From Corythucha ciliata (Eukaryota; Arthropoda; Insecta; Hemiptera; Tingidae): a stretch of 64,000 nt of DNA. Location of the stretch: positions 30,299,253 to 30,363,252 of the forward strand of contig CM075939.1 of the NCBI GenBank assembly GCA_038030265.1, written 5' to 3'. Under the pieces are notes generated by a model, which saw nothing but the letters and a program-made list of their open reading frames with translations, ran no database searches and had not been told where the DNA came from. Both the position numbers and the translations under genes were made by a program. This document shows positions 47,522 to 59,052 of the stretch, piece by piece. Positions within the stretch are counted from its first letter, which is position 1. The number at the start of each line of letters is the position of its first letter.

Positions 47522-48765
47522 CAGTGGCGAATCCTCAGAGCAAGCGAGGCAAGCACCGCTTGCCCTAAATTTTGGGGGCGATTTTCAAGTTTTTTTCGTG
47601 GGTAATTTTTTGAATTTGAACGTTTCGTCGTTGACTAAGAACTTAGCTTTTTGAAATATTGTTAATTATTATTTTTGTTTTTTGTTTTTTACAAATTCCG
47701 TTATTTTATTTGTTTACAAGCCAAATAAAATAATAGGAAGGAAGCAATTATTATCCTCTCATCATAAACAAGAAAGATGTGAGGCACTTCAGAGCGATCG
47801 GCAAACCGACAATTCACGAAGGCGGGCCTCGCCGTTGGGAGAAGCGGGTTGAATTCCGCTTGCAGGGACGATGCCAGTATAAGTCCAAAATGCTATATTT
47901 CGGACGTTTTACTTCAACATTTCTATCACAATTGAGCTCATTAATTGAATTAAAGCGATAAATGAGTTCAATCGTCTTTCTTTTAATGCCAAAAATTGGT
48001 TTTTATTCATCTCAGATCTCAGATTCTTTTCTCACAAACCTCTCAAGTCGTGTATCCAGAAGTAGTACAGCATTTTTACTCGTGGAGCGCTCTTCCTTGT
48101 TTGTTTGCTTCTGATTCGGTGAACGAGTTGGAGGAGGTCCGTGGAGGTAAGCCACTTGTGTTTGACCGTGGGGGCTATTCTGTAACTTTAAGGTGTTGGA
48201 TTTTCAATCGAAAACCGAAAAGGCACCTGTGATTTAGTTGCATTTTAAAAAATCATAAGTGTTACGACAGCGATACCTTAAAGTTACAGAATACCCTCAT
48301 GATTATAACCGTTTCTATTTTCATTCGTTTTTCGTGGTCTTGGTCCTTATTTGTTTTTTGAAAAAAATAAAAAATAAAAATAATGATGCTTGTGAGCAAG
48401 TAGAATTTCGAGGAGATTTTGCCCCATATCCATGGACTCCACTTAAATTAAACCGTGACACGCACGAGTTTCTTTCAAACAAAATTATTTCAGCGGAGAC
48501 TATAAGGATAATTTCAATTCAAGGACTAATTTTCAAGTCTGAAAATTGGTCTGGTTAATCGTCTGGACAAGTTTTCACTGATTTTCGTATTAACACACAT
48601 CTTGTTGAATGCCTAATCTTTATACTTATTATCTAATTAATAAACTCTTTGGGAACGTGTTCAGGTAACATATTTTGAAAATTGAAACGTCATTTTTGTT
48701 TCTTTGGACGCCCCATTTTGGTCCTTTACCGCTTGCCCTGCCTTTCGAACCAGCACTCGCCACTG
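47522..48765. mobile_element. hAT-type non-autonomous element, 1.24 kb
   Basis: Ends are CAGTGGCGAATCC and CGCCACTG, flanked by an 8-bp duplication with one mismatch (ACTACGCT at 47514-47521, ACTGCGCT at 48766-48773). CAGTGGCG ends with 8-bp duplication are typical of hAT. It splits BEL/Pao pol, whose frames continue on each side. No transposase remains. Confidence 0.85.
48170..48298. mobile_element. Small MITE nested in the hAT element
   Basis: GGGGCTATTCTGTAACTTTA at the left is mirrored by TAAAGTTACAGAATACCCTC at the right, with AGGT/ACCT continuing the arms. This makes a third insertion level: MITE in hAT in BEL/Pao. Confidence 0.65.
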
Positions 48766-48773
48766 ACTGCGCT

Positions 48774-49330
48774 ATCCTTTTGTATTTCTGACATGAACTC
48801 ATCATCTTCTTGCTGAGAGACTGCGCTACTTGGCCAGCCGTTTTGATTACTCGACAACCAGGATGGACCGTACATCCAATCGAAAGAATTAAGATAAATA
48901 TCTGGATAGCATACACGACTAGCGTTATCTGCTGGGTTAGTATCCGTAAACGAGAGGATCGAGCAACGAATGAATCTGAGCTATTCTATTCGAAACAAAG
49001 GTTTTCAAACGACTAGGATCGGAATTGATCCACTTCAAAACGGTTGTCTAATCACACCAAGCATAATTTGAAACGAAGTAAAACGTTTTTCAATAATTTG
49101 ACGTGAATAATGAATTAATTTAGACAGTAGAAGAGCGTCGAGAAGTTCTAGTCTGGGAATTGTTAGCGATTTCAAAGGAGCTACTCTTTGACGAGCGACT
49201 AGGAAAAAGGTTTGAATGGTATGATTGGAATAAGAAATCCGCAAATAAACAACTGCCGAGTAGGCACTAAGAGAAGCGTCCGAAAATCCATGCAATTGCA
49301 CTTCGAAAACGTTAAAAGTATTCAAGAATC
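48774..49330 (-). pseudogene. BEL/Pao RNase H and linker
   Basis: 49035-49325 reads VQLHGFSDASLSAYSAVVYL then ARQRVAPLKSLTIPRLELLD, the RNase H core with its first aspartate and the ARQRVAPLK-T-PRLEL block specific to BEL/Pao. Other frames downstream read WINSDPSRLKTFVSNRIAQI and NPADNASRV. These run to the hAT insertion point. Confidence 0.88.
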
Positions 49331-50093
49331 TGATGCAGAGAATTTTGTTGGTAAAGGTTCACCCAACTCAAGGTTTGCTGCCAAAGTTTTTGAATGAAAA
49401 TCTTGATCCAAACAACAACTGGACTTGAACTACCGAAAGGATCCCAGATTTTTGCCAGAGTGGAAAGTACTCCTCGTTTCGTGTTAACGATATTTAGATG
49501 TTCAAAATCAAAAGAAAAACAATCTTGGCTAGAATGCCACTGAAGTCCGAGAACTTTAGTAAAGTAATTTTGAATTTTACCGATATTGACGCAGTCATTT
49601 TCATCTGTTGGTCCCGAAAGTTCGATTGTTTTTAAGTTGGATTTCCACTCTTTTAGATTAAATCCTCCATCGCGAAGAAGTGCAGTGATTTGATTTTTGA
49701 GCTCAACTACTTCGTCGATGTTTGAAGCTCCAGTAATGATGTCATCTACAAACAGATCTGAATTTAGGGCTTTAGACGCTAATGGATACTTATCCTTTTC
49801 CTCTTCTACGAGACGTTGGATAGTCTTCATGGCCAAGTAGGGTGACAAAGTCTGCCCGAAGGTCACTCGTGTGAGTTCAAGTTCCTGTAACGGCGCGTCT
49901 GGACGTTCTCGTTAAAAAAAAAAAATGAAATCGTCTGTCGACAGGGTTTACGATTATTTGTAAAAACATTTTCTCAATGTCGTTAAGTAAGACAATTTCA
50001 TGAAAACGAAAATTGATTAAGATTTCTATACGACATACCTATTTATGAAGTTTTGGACCACTCAGCAAACTGTCATTGAGCGAATAACCGCTG
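49312..50093 (-). pseudogene. BEL/Pao reverse transcriptase
   Basis: 49312-49866 has LNSDLFVDDIITGASNIDEV (FVDD at residues 39-42, the catalytic pair) and GGFNLKEWKSNLK. Upstream, other frames show DIEKMFLQI, the first catalytic aspartate, separated by stops and an A-run at about 49915. Confidence 0.9.
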
Positions 50094-51150
50094 CTAGTTT
50101 TTGCCGAGGCATCGAAAACAGGATGAACCGGTGTGATGATGTGGTAGATAAATCTTAACTGCGTTGAAATTTTCATCAGTCGATGGTACGAGGTACCCGA
50201 GTCTTCTATAGTCTGAAATAACGCTATGGTACGCCAAAGCCAAGTTGGGATTGATTTTTAAACGATTTTCGAGTTTGAAAAGTCGAGATTGAGCTACAGT
50301 TTTAGACTCACCGAGGGGAACAAGGGGTTGGCGAAATGGTAACCTTACTATAAAACGACCATTTTCATCACGATGAACCGTATTCGAAAAATATTCTTCG
50401 CAATATTTGTCTTCGTTCGAGAGTTCCTCATGCTTCGGGACATCTTCAAGCTCCCAGAACTTCTTTATTGCGTCGTTCAAATCTTCTGAAACATCTGACG
50501 TTGTTAAAAATGAGGAAAGATGAGTGGGTAAACTTGATTCACTAGTTTTTCCGATGATGACCCAGCCGAAAATGGTTTCTAAAGCTGAAGGAAACCCATT
50601 TAATTTTGCTCCAGTGACGATATCTGGGTAAAGATCTGCCCCTAAAAGGCAATCAATCGAAGAAGGTTTATAAAATTCAGGGTCACTTAATTTCAAGTTT
50701 TTAAGATGGTTAAATTTTGAAGGAAGTTTCACCGTTGGAAGAAAATTTGAAATTCGAAGTAAAATTAAAGCAGAAGTTGTTAAAACGAGTTTTTCAGGTT
50801 CATCATCGATGGGCTTGATTTGAATTGAAACGAGACCTTTTATTTCCTTGACAGGAGTTTGCCCTATTCCTGGCATGCGAACGTTAACGCGACGAATTTT
50901 CAAGTCTAGGCGATTGACACACTCAGCAGTTAAAGCTGGACAGGGAACCACTATCTATGACTGCCTGTTTCCTGAAGAATCCAAAACGTAAATTAAAGCA
51001 GTAGCCAAAATGACACCAGCTGATTCCTCAACGAGGCTAGTTAACGCAGTGGATGGTCGAAGGGATTCTTCTTGAGACAGTTTTGCAGGAGGAGTTTCGA
51101 AATGTAAAAGTGAGTGATGTTTTTCTTTGCATTGGGAGCAAGTGAATTTT
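50094..51150 (-). pseudogene. BEL/Pao aspartic protease and RT N-terminal region
   Basis: The 285-codon frame (50094-50951) has IDCLLGADLYPDIVTGAKLN (residues 99-118) and FGWVIIGK, the BEL/Pao retropepsin C-terminal signature, then RFIVRLPFRQPLVPLGES leading to RT. Just upstream in another frame are CSQCKEKHHS and FGFFRKQAVIDS, where protease begins. The first aspartic motif is in the frame-broken part. Confidence 0.85.
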
Positions 51151-51650
51151 TAATAGTATATTATGCACCTAGCCGCGAAAGTGTGTCTTTGCCGGGCCGA
51201 GAGGAGTTGTACGGCCGAGGCGAAGGCGAGGCCGGACGCCTCGAGGACTGGCAAAGCACTTTCGCGGCGAGGTCAATATACTATTTTTTTTTTTTTGAAT
51301 GAAGTGAAAACTAAGGTGTAGAAAAAACCAAATCATTTTATTATCAAAATTAGAGACTAATTAATGGTCTTTTGGGGTCTGAATGTAGAAGGTTGGGTTA
51401 TGACGTAGCTCAGGACCCTCTCGGCAGTTGTCTCCCGATTTTCACAGATGTTTAAAAACTCCTTTGGATGATTTTGTTTTTTACCTTTTTGTCAGTATGA
51501 AAGTGCAGTTCGGAGAATCACTGCTCGGAACGCTCCTGACGGACTCTTTCCAAAACTACTTTCTCGGGCTAGCCGTAGAAACGACCGTTTTATCGCTCGT
51601 TTTCGAGCGATAAAAACATGTTTTCGCTTCATGAAGAAAAAAAAAACAAC
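51151..51650. mobile_element. GC-rich hairpin element inserted in BEL/Pao Gag
   Basis: Begins with a 130-bp palindrome (51154-51283) matching 14151-14280: TAGTATATTATGCACCT with the mirrored AGGTCAATATACTA. A T-run and GAATGAAGTG follow, and it closes with CTTCATGAAG plus A-run at 51627-51650. It splits two zinc knuckles of the Gag region (CLRSNHQTEKC from CSQCKEKHH). Confidence 0.65.
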
Positions 51651-52054
51651 ATTTTTCTGTTTGATGATTAGAGCGCAGGCAGTTGGAACAAAGTCGTTTT
51701 GCCCGTACGAGAAATCCTTTCCTCAGCGCTAAGATTTTTGAATTTTGAACACTGATAGAGTGAATGTAAATCGATGCAGTAGGGACATTTTGCCTCTTTT
51801 CTAGTAGAGATAAAAGAATGTCCAGGCTTCGTTCTAGAGTAGAAAGAATTTTCATTTATCTTATCATTTTTTGAAATCGGTGTTTCGACAGAAGAAAAGG
51901 CGATTTTCATGGCATCGCATCGTTTTTGAAGAAATTCCAAAAGACCTTTAAATTTGGGAAAATTTGACGAATTTTGGGTCTTGCCTTGTTTTTGATTCCA
52001 ATTTTGAAAGAATGATTTGGAGTAAGAGAAAGCTCCTTCGAGCTCATTGCTCAT
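51651..52054 (-). pseudogene. BEL/Pao Gag C-terminal zinc-knuckle region
   Basis: A frame at 51668-52054 has AKCPYCIDLHSLYQCSKFKN (CxxC..H..C), and the overlapping frame continues RLCSNCLRSNHQTEKC. These are the Gag zinc knuckles of BEL/Pao elements. Frames change once between them. Confidence 0.85.
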
Positions 52055-52796
52055 TGCATCTAAATGACTTGAGGGCTGCCAGATTTTTATTCAAATTAGA
52101 CACCAACTGTTGCAGTTGTTGAATTGACGAGCTGGAAGTTAATGGGGGAAATTGGACCACGTTGTTAACATGTATTGATGCTATTCGACGGGGATTATTG
52201 TAGCGTTTTTTGAGTTGGTTTACAGCATTTATGTAATTTTGCGATGTGACGTCGATTGAAGCTATTTCAGTAGATATAGTTATGAAGAAAGCTATTTCAG
52301 TAGCTGCTTCGCCCTTCAAAGCTAATTTTAAATAATGAAATTTAGCTATTTCAGAAATGTTCGAGTCATCCCCAACAAGCGAATTGAATGTTTGAATGAA
52401 CGAAGGCCACTCTGTTTCATCCCCACTGAATTCAAGGATTTTTAACGACGGGAGGTTAGAAAAACGAGTTGTGGAGGGCGGAACTGCTAGAAGAGTAGCA
52501 GAGTTTGTTTTATGAGCAATGGAAGAATTAGCTTTGACCGATTTTAGAAAATAATAATTATTTTCTAGTGTTTTAAAAAGAGCTTGAATACTTCTCATTT
52601 CTTCCTCGTCCGATACTTGGAGCTGAAGACCGATGTACTGCTCTTCGAGAAAGTCTCTCTTTGCTTCTATTTCTCCCAAGCGTAGGTCAAACATAAAATC
52701 TTCCAATCCTGCGACGGTGTAGAGTGTCCGGAGATTTTGACACTTTTCGCTCCATCGCTCGAGGAATGTCTTCATTTTTCTACATTCTTCGTCCAT
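52044..52796 (-). pseudogene. BEL/Pao Gag N-terminal part
   Basis: About 250 codons from MDEECRKMKTFLERW. It has LPSLKILEFSGDETEWPSFI and IAKFHYLKLALKGEA, the DUF1759-type Gag signature. The frame is open throughout this part but ends before the zinc knuckles, which sit in another frame. The ATG at 52796 is chosen because upstream codons lie in the primer-binding/leader region (TTTTGGTCCTACCGAGCCGC). Confidence 0.88.
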
Positions 52797-52820
52797 TGAT
52801 GCGGCTCGGTAGGACCAAAA

Positions 52821-53065
52821 TGTGAGCGTGGTTAACAAATTAAAGGGCTTAAAACCGGAAGAAGAGAATGATGAATGTTAAAATTAATATATCGAAAATA
52901 AAAAAGTTTGTTTCCACGATAGCGCTTTTCTTTTTGTTGTTGATTTTCTACTTGAATCTCGCTGTAGGAGATGTTCTCCGCTGTCCGAGGTTGTAGCAAG
53001 GCGGTCGATGGGAGAGTTCGAGGATGTAGTATTCGGAAAAAGAATTCGCGTTAATTCTGTAATAA
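52821..53065 (-). repeat. 5' LTR of the BEL/Pao element (truncated)
   Basis: Starts TGTGAGCGTGGTTAACAAAT and matches the 3' LTR up to AATTCGCGTTAATTCTGTAA, then stops matching. Confidence 0.75.
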
Positions 53066-53151
53066 GCTTGCTCACCAAATCCCAAGAAATATAATTCTTT
53101 TTTCACATCTGTTCTTTAAGAAAAACCCGAATTAATAATTATTAGTATCAT

Positions 53152-53433
53152 TTAAATTAAAAACTGAAGCGGATCCTCCAGGCCGTCAAGCTGAGTGCAA
53201 GAACGGAAAATGGCTAATTTTTGACTTATACTCTTAGTAACTGACACGTTAGAATTTAGCAACCCCTTATAGCGCCTATACGTTTGGGAGCTACATTCTA
53301 GGGTTAATGAATGACCCTGGAGCTCTGCTTCAAAATACGTACATGTATAGTTACCTATGTCTTTATAAAAATTTATCTGCTTAGACGTAACTGCTCCGCT
53401 TCTGCTATGAAAAAGAGTTCGCCAGCCGTGCAT
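53152..53433 (-). other. Unrecognised ORF with a segment shared with 43.0 kb
   Basis: 93 codons, MHGWRTLFHSRSG at its start and LLNSNVSVTKSISQKLAIFR near the end. The latter matches NSNVSVTKSLSQKIEVFK encoded on the plus strand at 42984-43040. No family recognised. It may be part of a repeat rather than a gene. Confidence 0.3.
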
Positions 53434-56085
53434 CAGTTTTATGAGTGCGCTTAGGTTAAAGTTTCCCCGCTCTTATATTCACTTTTCTGAAAGGTTAGAG
53501 CTTAATTATTTCAAACTACGAGGAGCCCATAGAGTCCTCTTAAGCTTTAACACCGTGAGCTTTCGCTTTGATAACCTCTTATTGCATTTCTTTGAGATTC
53601 TGAAGGAGCTATAGTCTTTAAGGCTGTTGACGGTGCTTCCTCAACTTCGGTACACGATTTCTTTGTGGTGAAACCGAGATATTTCATGAAGATTGGCACA
53701 TAGCTATTTCTAACCAATTAAATTGTCAGTATGGATTAACTTTTTGGAAAAAAAAATCCGAGGGGGAGGGTTCCGCCCGCAAGGAAAGCTTCGGTACACG
53801 TTTTCTTGGACAAAAATGCAATATAATTTTTTTTTATTTTTTCGCGAATCTTTTGAGGTTGCAAAATTGTCACTATGGATTTTTTTTTCAAATTTCAATT
53901 TTTATTTTAAATTTTAATTTTTTAAAATCGTAGCCTCGATAAAAATGTTTATTCTCACCGTAAACATTTGAGGAAATAGGTTGAGAATACAGTCAAAATT
54001 TTTTAAAACGTATTCATCAACATTTTCGTATTGTTTTAAGAACTTATTCCTAATTATGTAATAGCAATTTTATTTTCGTTGAAATGAGGATTCCACCTCG
54101 TGGTGCTGTGCTGCGGCTAGTTTGAAAAGGTGGATTCTATACAATTATTCGTTGGACTCGAGATGCTATCAACCCCCCTCTAACCTCACTATCGTAGCTA
54201 CCTTACTTGTCCAACAACCCCCTCAATGTTACAGAAAGTATGTTTTTTTTATCCTTTCATGTCTTTTGAGTTTTGTGGGCTGAAAAATACGTGAGGATCG
54301 TTTTCCGGGCTAGGCCGGCGAAACAATCTACCGTCTACGGGAGTTGTTTCATTTTTTGTTTTTTGCCTAAAAAACAGAACTCGCAGAATGAGAATAAAAT
54401 AAGTTTAATACTGATCAACCCCCGCACGAACCAATTGATTTTTAGCGTTTGAAGAACTCGTCGCTGTGGCTGATCCAATAGGGGGGAGGGTAATGGGGAA
54501 ACTACCCCCTTCCATAGGATTTCAGGAAAGTTGATTTTTAAAGAAAGATAAAGAGAACATCACAACGATTAGCTGAGGACAAGCGGTGGTTAAGAAGCTT
54601 ATTTGTCGATTCTCTCATAAAAGTAAGGCTACCCCTTCCCTGCAATGTCAGTTTTATAGCCTCACCTTGTCATGAAGTCGTCAAGCAATATCATACCCTC
54701 AAGCCTGACGCTTTTCTGACTTCTGGGATTTTCACATCAGGCAGAATCACAGAGCGCCGTTGCTGCTTCCAAATATTAAACTCTGGGATGTCGAGTGGTG
54801 TTTTTAAAGCAAGTTGTAGTCAAGGAAGCAGGTTACCAAACGGGGTAGTTACAGGAAAAAAACTCCGGGACTAAGTTTGATGACTGATTTTGTTTTCAGG
54901 TGTGCTGAGTCTGATTTTTAACTTTGTCCAACGTTATAACCTCGGCAACACGGCGAAATTTGAGTGGATTTTTAAATATCGTGTTTTTGGGGCGTTTTCA
55001 CCACGCCATCGCTTGTAATAGGTTTTAAAACATGGTTTCCGCTCATTTATTATGTTTTTAGAAGTCCTTAATCGGAATTTCAAACCCTCAAACACTAACA
55101 AGAGACGCTGCAGCCTATAAATAGAAAAAACTGCAAAAACCTCCGATTTCAAGCTTTTTTTTCAGTGTGGTATGCATCCAAAGTCGAAATTGATGTAGTT
55201 CACATTACTTTTCCATTCCATTTTTGAACGAGATCGTACACCTGTATTTCTGTCCGTTTCTATCCGTGTTAACTGGTGTGCTGAATCCGAATTTTATCTA
55301 AAAACTCTAACTACTGCCAATTAACACCACCAATTAACATGCTAGTGATGTAGAGTAGATTCTTAACCAAAGAAAGCAGTAGCAATAGTGAAAATAAACG
55401 ACACATTAGCACTCATGAAGTATAGCACTAGGGACTTGCAAGGTGCGTAACAGGTATTGATGGACAGCAGCTTCTAGGGGGAAAAGAGTCCATGTTGCTG
55501 CACTCTTTGAAGGCCGATTTACCCAATTCACTTAGTCACCTCCATATAGGGAGCAATTAGGCACGTCTCCTCCACTTCAGCAGGCACATTCGTCACAATT
55601 TTAGGGTAATTTAGGTGACAAACCCTAAAAGAGCACACTTTTTTTTTATTATAAAACGCTCGCGTCCAACGGAAGAAATTTTCATAGGCCTTATCATTGG
55701 AAGTTGCGTGAAATATTGTTCTTTATATATTCGCTAAACAATCCATAGACAATTTTGTGAGATAAGTTCATAACGGGTGCGTTTATAATCCCCCTGTGCC
55801 ATTTTTCAATGTGTTTCCTTGATTTCGATAAAATCGGTTCGTCATCGAAAAAGTTAGGCATACCTATTAAATTTGGCATAGTTGTTCACGTGGCTTCAGC
55901 TATTCCATGCGATCGAAGAAAAACGCGAATGGGAACTTGAGGCTTTTTTCGTGGTCATCAAAGTTTGATGACCAAACTAAGCCTAAAAGAACAAAAGAAC
56001 GATTAGTCTCAGGGGCGTAGCCAGCCCGTGATCAAGGGGTGGGCAGCCAGCTATAGGCACGGGTCAACTGTTGGCCGGGGAGGGG
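53434..56085. other. No gene; faint duplicated block
   Basis: GCTTCGGTACACG and AAATTGTCA.TATGGATT each occur twice (about 53645/53788 and 53720/53863), suggesting an old tandem copy of about 143 bp. Remaining sequence is AT-rich and unremarkable. Confidence 0.4.
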
Positions 56086-57110
56086 GTGGCACGTCTTGAG
56101 AAAAAATGTTAGCCAATGAAATCCAGAAGAGGACACTTTGCGGCTAAGACTGAGGAAAAACACCCATTCACGGCTAAAATTGCGTAATAGCGCTGATTCG
56201 CGTTAAACGTGAGAAATAAATCTCATTATTCGCGGTTGAAATTGAGAAAACATCCCAATTTGCTGTTTTCACGATGCAAAGTCCGCGACGAAATTAAGAA
56301 AATGCGCTAGTTCACGGGATGAAGAGCTCTTTTCACAGCTACAATTGACAAAATAAATTGCCCGTTCAATGTAGAATTGAGAAAAATCACTCATTTGCGG
56401 CTAAAATTGGGGAAAAACGCCAATTCACAGCTAAAATTGAGAAATGGTGCTCATTCACGCAGGTAAAATTGAGAGAAGGCGCCAAATCGTGGTTTCTCAA
56501 ACAAACATCTCGTGTAAACATCGCGAAAAAGTGCTAATTTACCGTTTTTATACATATATATGGCAAATTTGCGGGTACATTGAGAAAGATGAGATTGATT
56601 GGGTTGCGGGGATTGAGAAAGAGCGCGTACATTTTGAAAAAGTGCTTATATTCACTGCTAAAAGTAAGGAAAATTGTTCCGTTCGCAGGTGAAGGTTTCG
56701 CGATGCAACGTCCAAGTCAAAATTAATGAAATTCACTCACATGCGGGTTATGTGGACCTTTTCACTGCTACATTTGAAGGGGGAAAAAATTGCACAAAGC
56801 AGAATTCGGGAAAAACACTAATTTGCTGCTAAAATTGAGGGAAAACGAATTGGCAAAATTGTCACCGTTTGTTGTTCATTGATGGAATTGTCGTGGCTAA
56901 AATTGAGAAATTGCGTTCATCCACAGGTTAAATTGAGGAAAAAATGTTCTTTTGCGACTGAAGTTGACAGATCGAACGCACCAATTCGCGGTTAGGCTAT
57001 GCCCAGTGATGGCCGCAATTGAAATAATAAATAAAAATGCGTAATTTCACGGTTTTTTGAGACATTTTAACGGCTAAAATGAAGAAAATGGGTTATTAAT
57101 ATTACCAGTT
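56086..57110. repeat. Second degenerate minisatellite, about 30-bp unit
   Basis: Units resemble GGCTAAAATTGAGAAAAACG followed by .CATTCACG/ATTCGCGG, strongly mutated. The design (GGCTAAAAT..ATTCGCG) is similar to the array at 11.9-13.0 kb, which uses AAAATGGCCAAACTGAC, so the two may share an origin. Confidence 0.65.
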
Positions 57111-57224
57111 TTTAAGCCATACAACTTGATTAATGTTATGTTTTTAGGGTTTTGTCTTTTTTCTTCTTCTACTTCTTCGTTTCCTGAGCTTTCGTCTTCT
57201 TTTGAGATAAGGGAAAATGTGTTG

Positions 57225-57260
<36 letters not shown>

Positions 57261-57420
57261 TGAGAAAAAACCGCAAATTTGGTTTTATGGATCGAAATAG
57301 AAGACATTTGAGGAAGAAATGTCAGTAAAAGTGATGTCTTAGTGGTCGAAATCAGTGATACTGGCTGCTTAGTGAGGCAGAGATTGTAATGTGCAAAATT
57401 TGGTTTTCATCACAATCAAA
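56997..57420 (+). repeat. Direct repeat, left copy (internally deleted)
   Basis: From CTATGCCCAGTGATGGCCGC to ATGTGCAAAATTTGG it matches 57838-58610, but lacks about 370 bp present there after CTTCTTTTG. A T-run of about 32 lies at 57227-57259. Confidence 0.75.
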
Positions 57421-57465
57421 AAAAAATAAAAATAAAAAAAATGAAAAAAAAAAAAAAAAAAATAC

Positions 57466-57837
57466 TTGAAATTATGCATTCACTGCCAAAAGAAGTCTGC
57501 CTGTCCTAAAAAGGGGTTAGTTTCCAAGCCGATGTTACATTCACGTTTCAATTCTCGTGCTCGACTGGATTTAATCGATATGCAGTCTCAGAGCTACAAT
57601 GACTTTCGGTTCATAATGGTCTATCAAGACCACCTAACTAAATTTGTAATTTTGAAACCGTTGCGTAGCAAACGCGCAGAATAAATTGCATTGAATTTGC
57701 TTGATATTTACACTTCGTTCGGGGCTCCAGCTATCCTTCATTCGGATAACGGACGTGAGTTCGTGAATTCTATTCTGACTAAATTGCATAATATGTGGAA
57801 CGGAGTGAAATTCGTACATGGTAAACCACGACGATCA
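57466..57837 (+). pseudogene. GIN-type integrase relic (Ginger/KRBA2-like)
   Basis: One frame reads CPKKGLVSKPMLHSRFNSRA, RLDLIDMQSQSYNDFRFIMV and then YQDHLTKFVILKPLRSKRAE. A single TAA interrupts it, and the same frame continues LLDIYTSFGAPAILHSDNGR EFVNS. The first two acidic residues of the DDE core are visible (DLID, HSDNG). The third is lost because the sequence switches to the right direct repeat at 57838. It belongs with integrase-related proteins of the Ginger/KRBA2 type. Ty3/gypsy is less likely, because no RT is nearby. Confidence 0.75.
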
Positions 57838-58610
57838 CTATGTCCAGTGCTGGCCGCAATTGAAATAATAAATAAAAATGCGTAATTTCACGGTTTTTGA
57901 GACACTTTAACGGCTAAAATGAAGAAAATGGGTTATTAATATTATTAGTTTTTAAGCCATACAACTTGATTAATGTTATGTTTTTAGGGTTTTGGCTTTT
58001 TTCTTCTCCTACTTCTTCGTTTCCTGAGCTTTCACCTTCTTTTGCTGAACGCATCGTCAGAGAATTTTTTTTTTTCAAAAAACATTAATCAAGAAAATGG
58101 GTCGTTTGTAGCCTTCAATTTCGAATTTTATATCGAAAAACTGAAACTTCTCCCCCGGAAAGTGATAACTGTGGAGCTAAACTTCAAATTTTAGACGTGA
58201 GACGATGAACAGAGCTGGCATTTCCTCTCCCAGTCTGGATGGCACACGTCTGGCGGGCTAAACACGATTGGCTAGCCAAAACACACGAAATTGCGCGTCG
58301 TACCTGCGAAAATGGGATTTTAGCGCGAAAAATCAGCAAAATCGGTTTCAAAGTTAAGCCGACCCTCGAAGTCGGTTTGTCAGCAACAAACATCCGCGAA
58401 TTATTGATTTTTGATGAAACGGATAAGCGAAAATGTGTTGTTTTTTTTTTTTAGTGAGAAAAATACGCAAAATTGGTTTTACGGATCGAAATACAAGACA
58501 TTTGAGGAAGAAATTTCAGTAAAAGTGATGTCTTAGTGGTCGAAATCAGTGATGCTGGTTGCTTAGTGAGGCAGAGATTGTAATGTGCGAAATTTGGTTT
58601 TTATCACAAA
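57838..58610 (+). repeat. Direct repeat, right copy
   Basis: Matches the left copy at both ends: CTATGTCCAGTGCTGGCCGC onwards, and GAAATCAGTGATGCTGG near the end. It retains an internal block of about 370 bp. The ORF at 58239-58454 within that block has no recognised motif. Confidence 0.75.
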
Positions 58611-58628
58611 AAAGAAAAAAAACAGCGA

Positions 58629-59052
58629 AATTAGAAGCGTGCGTCTCTTATCTTTCGGAAGGCATTCGTGTTATCAGTTCAGTGTTTTCTCTGTGAGAAG
58701 TGGAATAAATTTTAAGTTTTTCTCGCTTTTTCTAGGAACAAGGTAATTTTGAAATCGTATACTTTTATTGTTTATTGTATGCTAGTTGTAGAATTAAATT
58801 AACACATTTTTAACTTCTAGATGATAGTTGAAGTGAAGGAGAGGCTCGGAGAGCTGTGGGCCCTCATCGGAGGGTTCGACCCAAGTTCAGCCGTGGACTC
58901 GGAATTCTCCCATGATATGCCTCAGCTTTCAAAATTACCTTGTTCGTAGAAAAAGCAAGAAAAACTTAAAATTTATTCCACTTCTCACAGAGAAAACACT
59001 GAACTGATAACACGAATGCCTTCCGAAAGATAAGAGACGCACGCTTCTAATT
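58629..59052. repeat. Inverted repeat, about 120-bp arms, enclosing an exon-like pair
   Basis: AATTAGAAGCGTGCGTCTCT..AAAATTTATT-type arms at 58629-58760 are mirrored at 58928-59052. The left arm includes TTCTAGGAACAAG|GTAATT, like a donor site, and the space between the arms has an acceptor-like TTAACTTCTAG before an ATG. Confidence 0.7.
58821..58949 (+). CDS. 42-residue ORF inside the inverted repeat
   Basis: MIVEVKERLGELWALIGGFD begins directly after the acceptor-like TTCTAG, and its last 7 codons run into the right arm. It could be the start of a transposon gene whose first exon is the left arm, truncated by the inverted copy. I do not recognise the family. Confidence 0.3.
   Translation: MIVEVKERLGELWALIGGFDPSSAVDSEFSHDMPQLSKLPCS

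Larger units (their letters stand above)
45172..53065 (-). mobile_element. BEL/Pao LTR retrotransposon with nested insertions
   Basis: Minus-strand order is LTR, Gag, zinc knuckles, protease, RT, RNase H, integrase, DUF5641-like end, LTR. LTR edges share TGTGAGCG and GGTTAACAAA (52821 and 45172). Three later insertions interrupt it: a GC-rich element near 51151-51650, a hAT-type element at 47522-48765 and a Harbinger-type MITE complex at 45690-46290. Numerous frameshifts make it inactive. Confidence 0.9.

Noticed and set aside
56444..56736. 82-codon ORF near 56.5 kb
   Set aside because: Within the second minisatellite, with repeat-derived composition.
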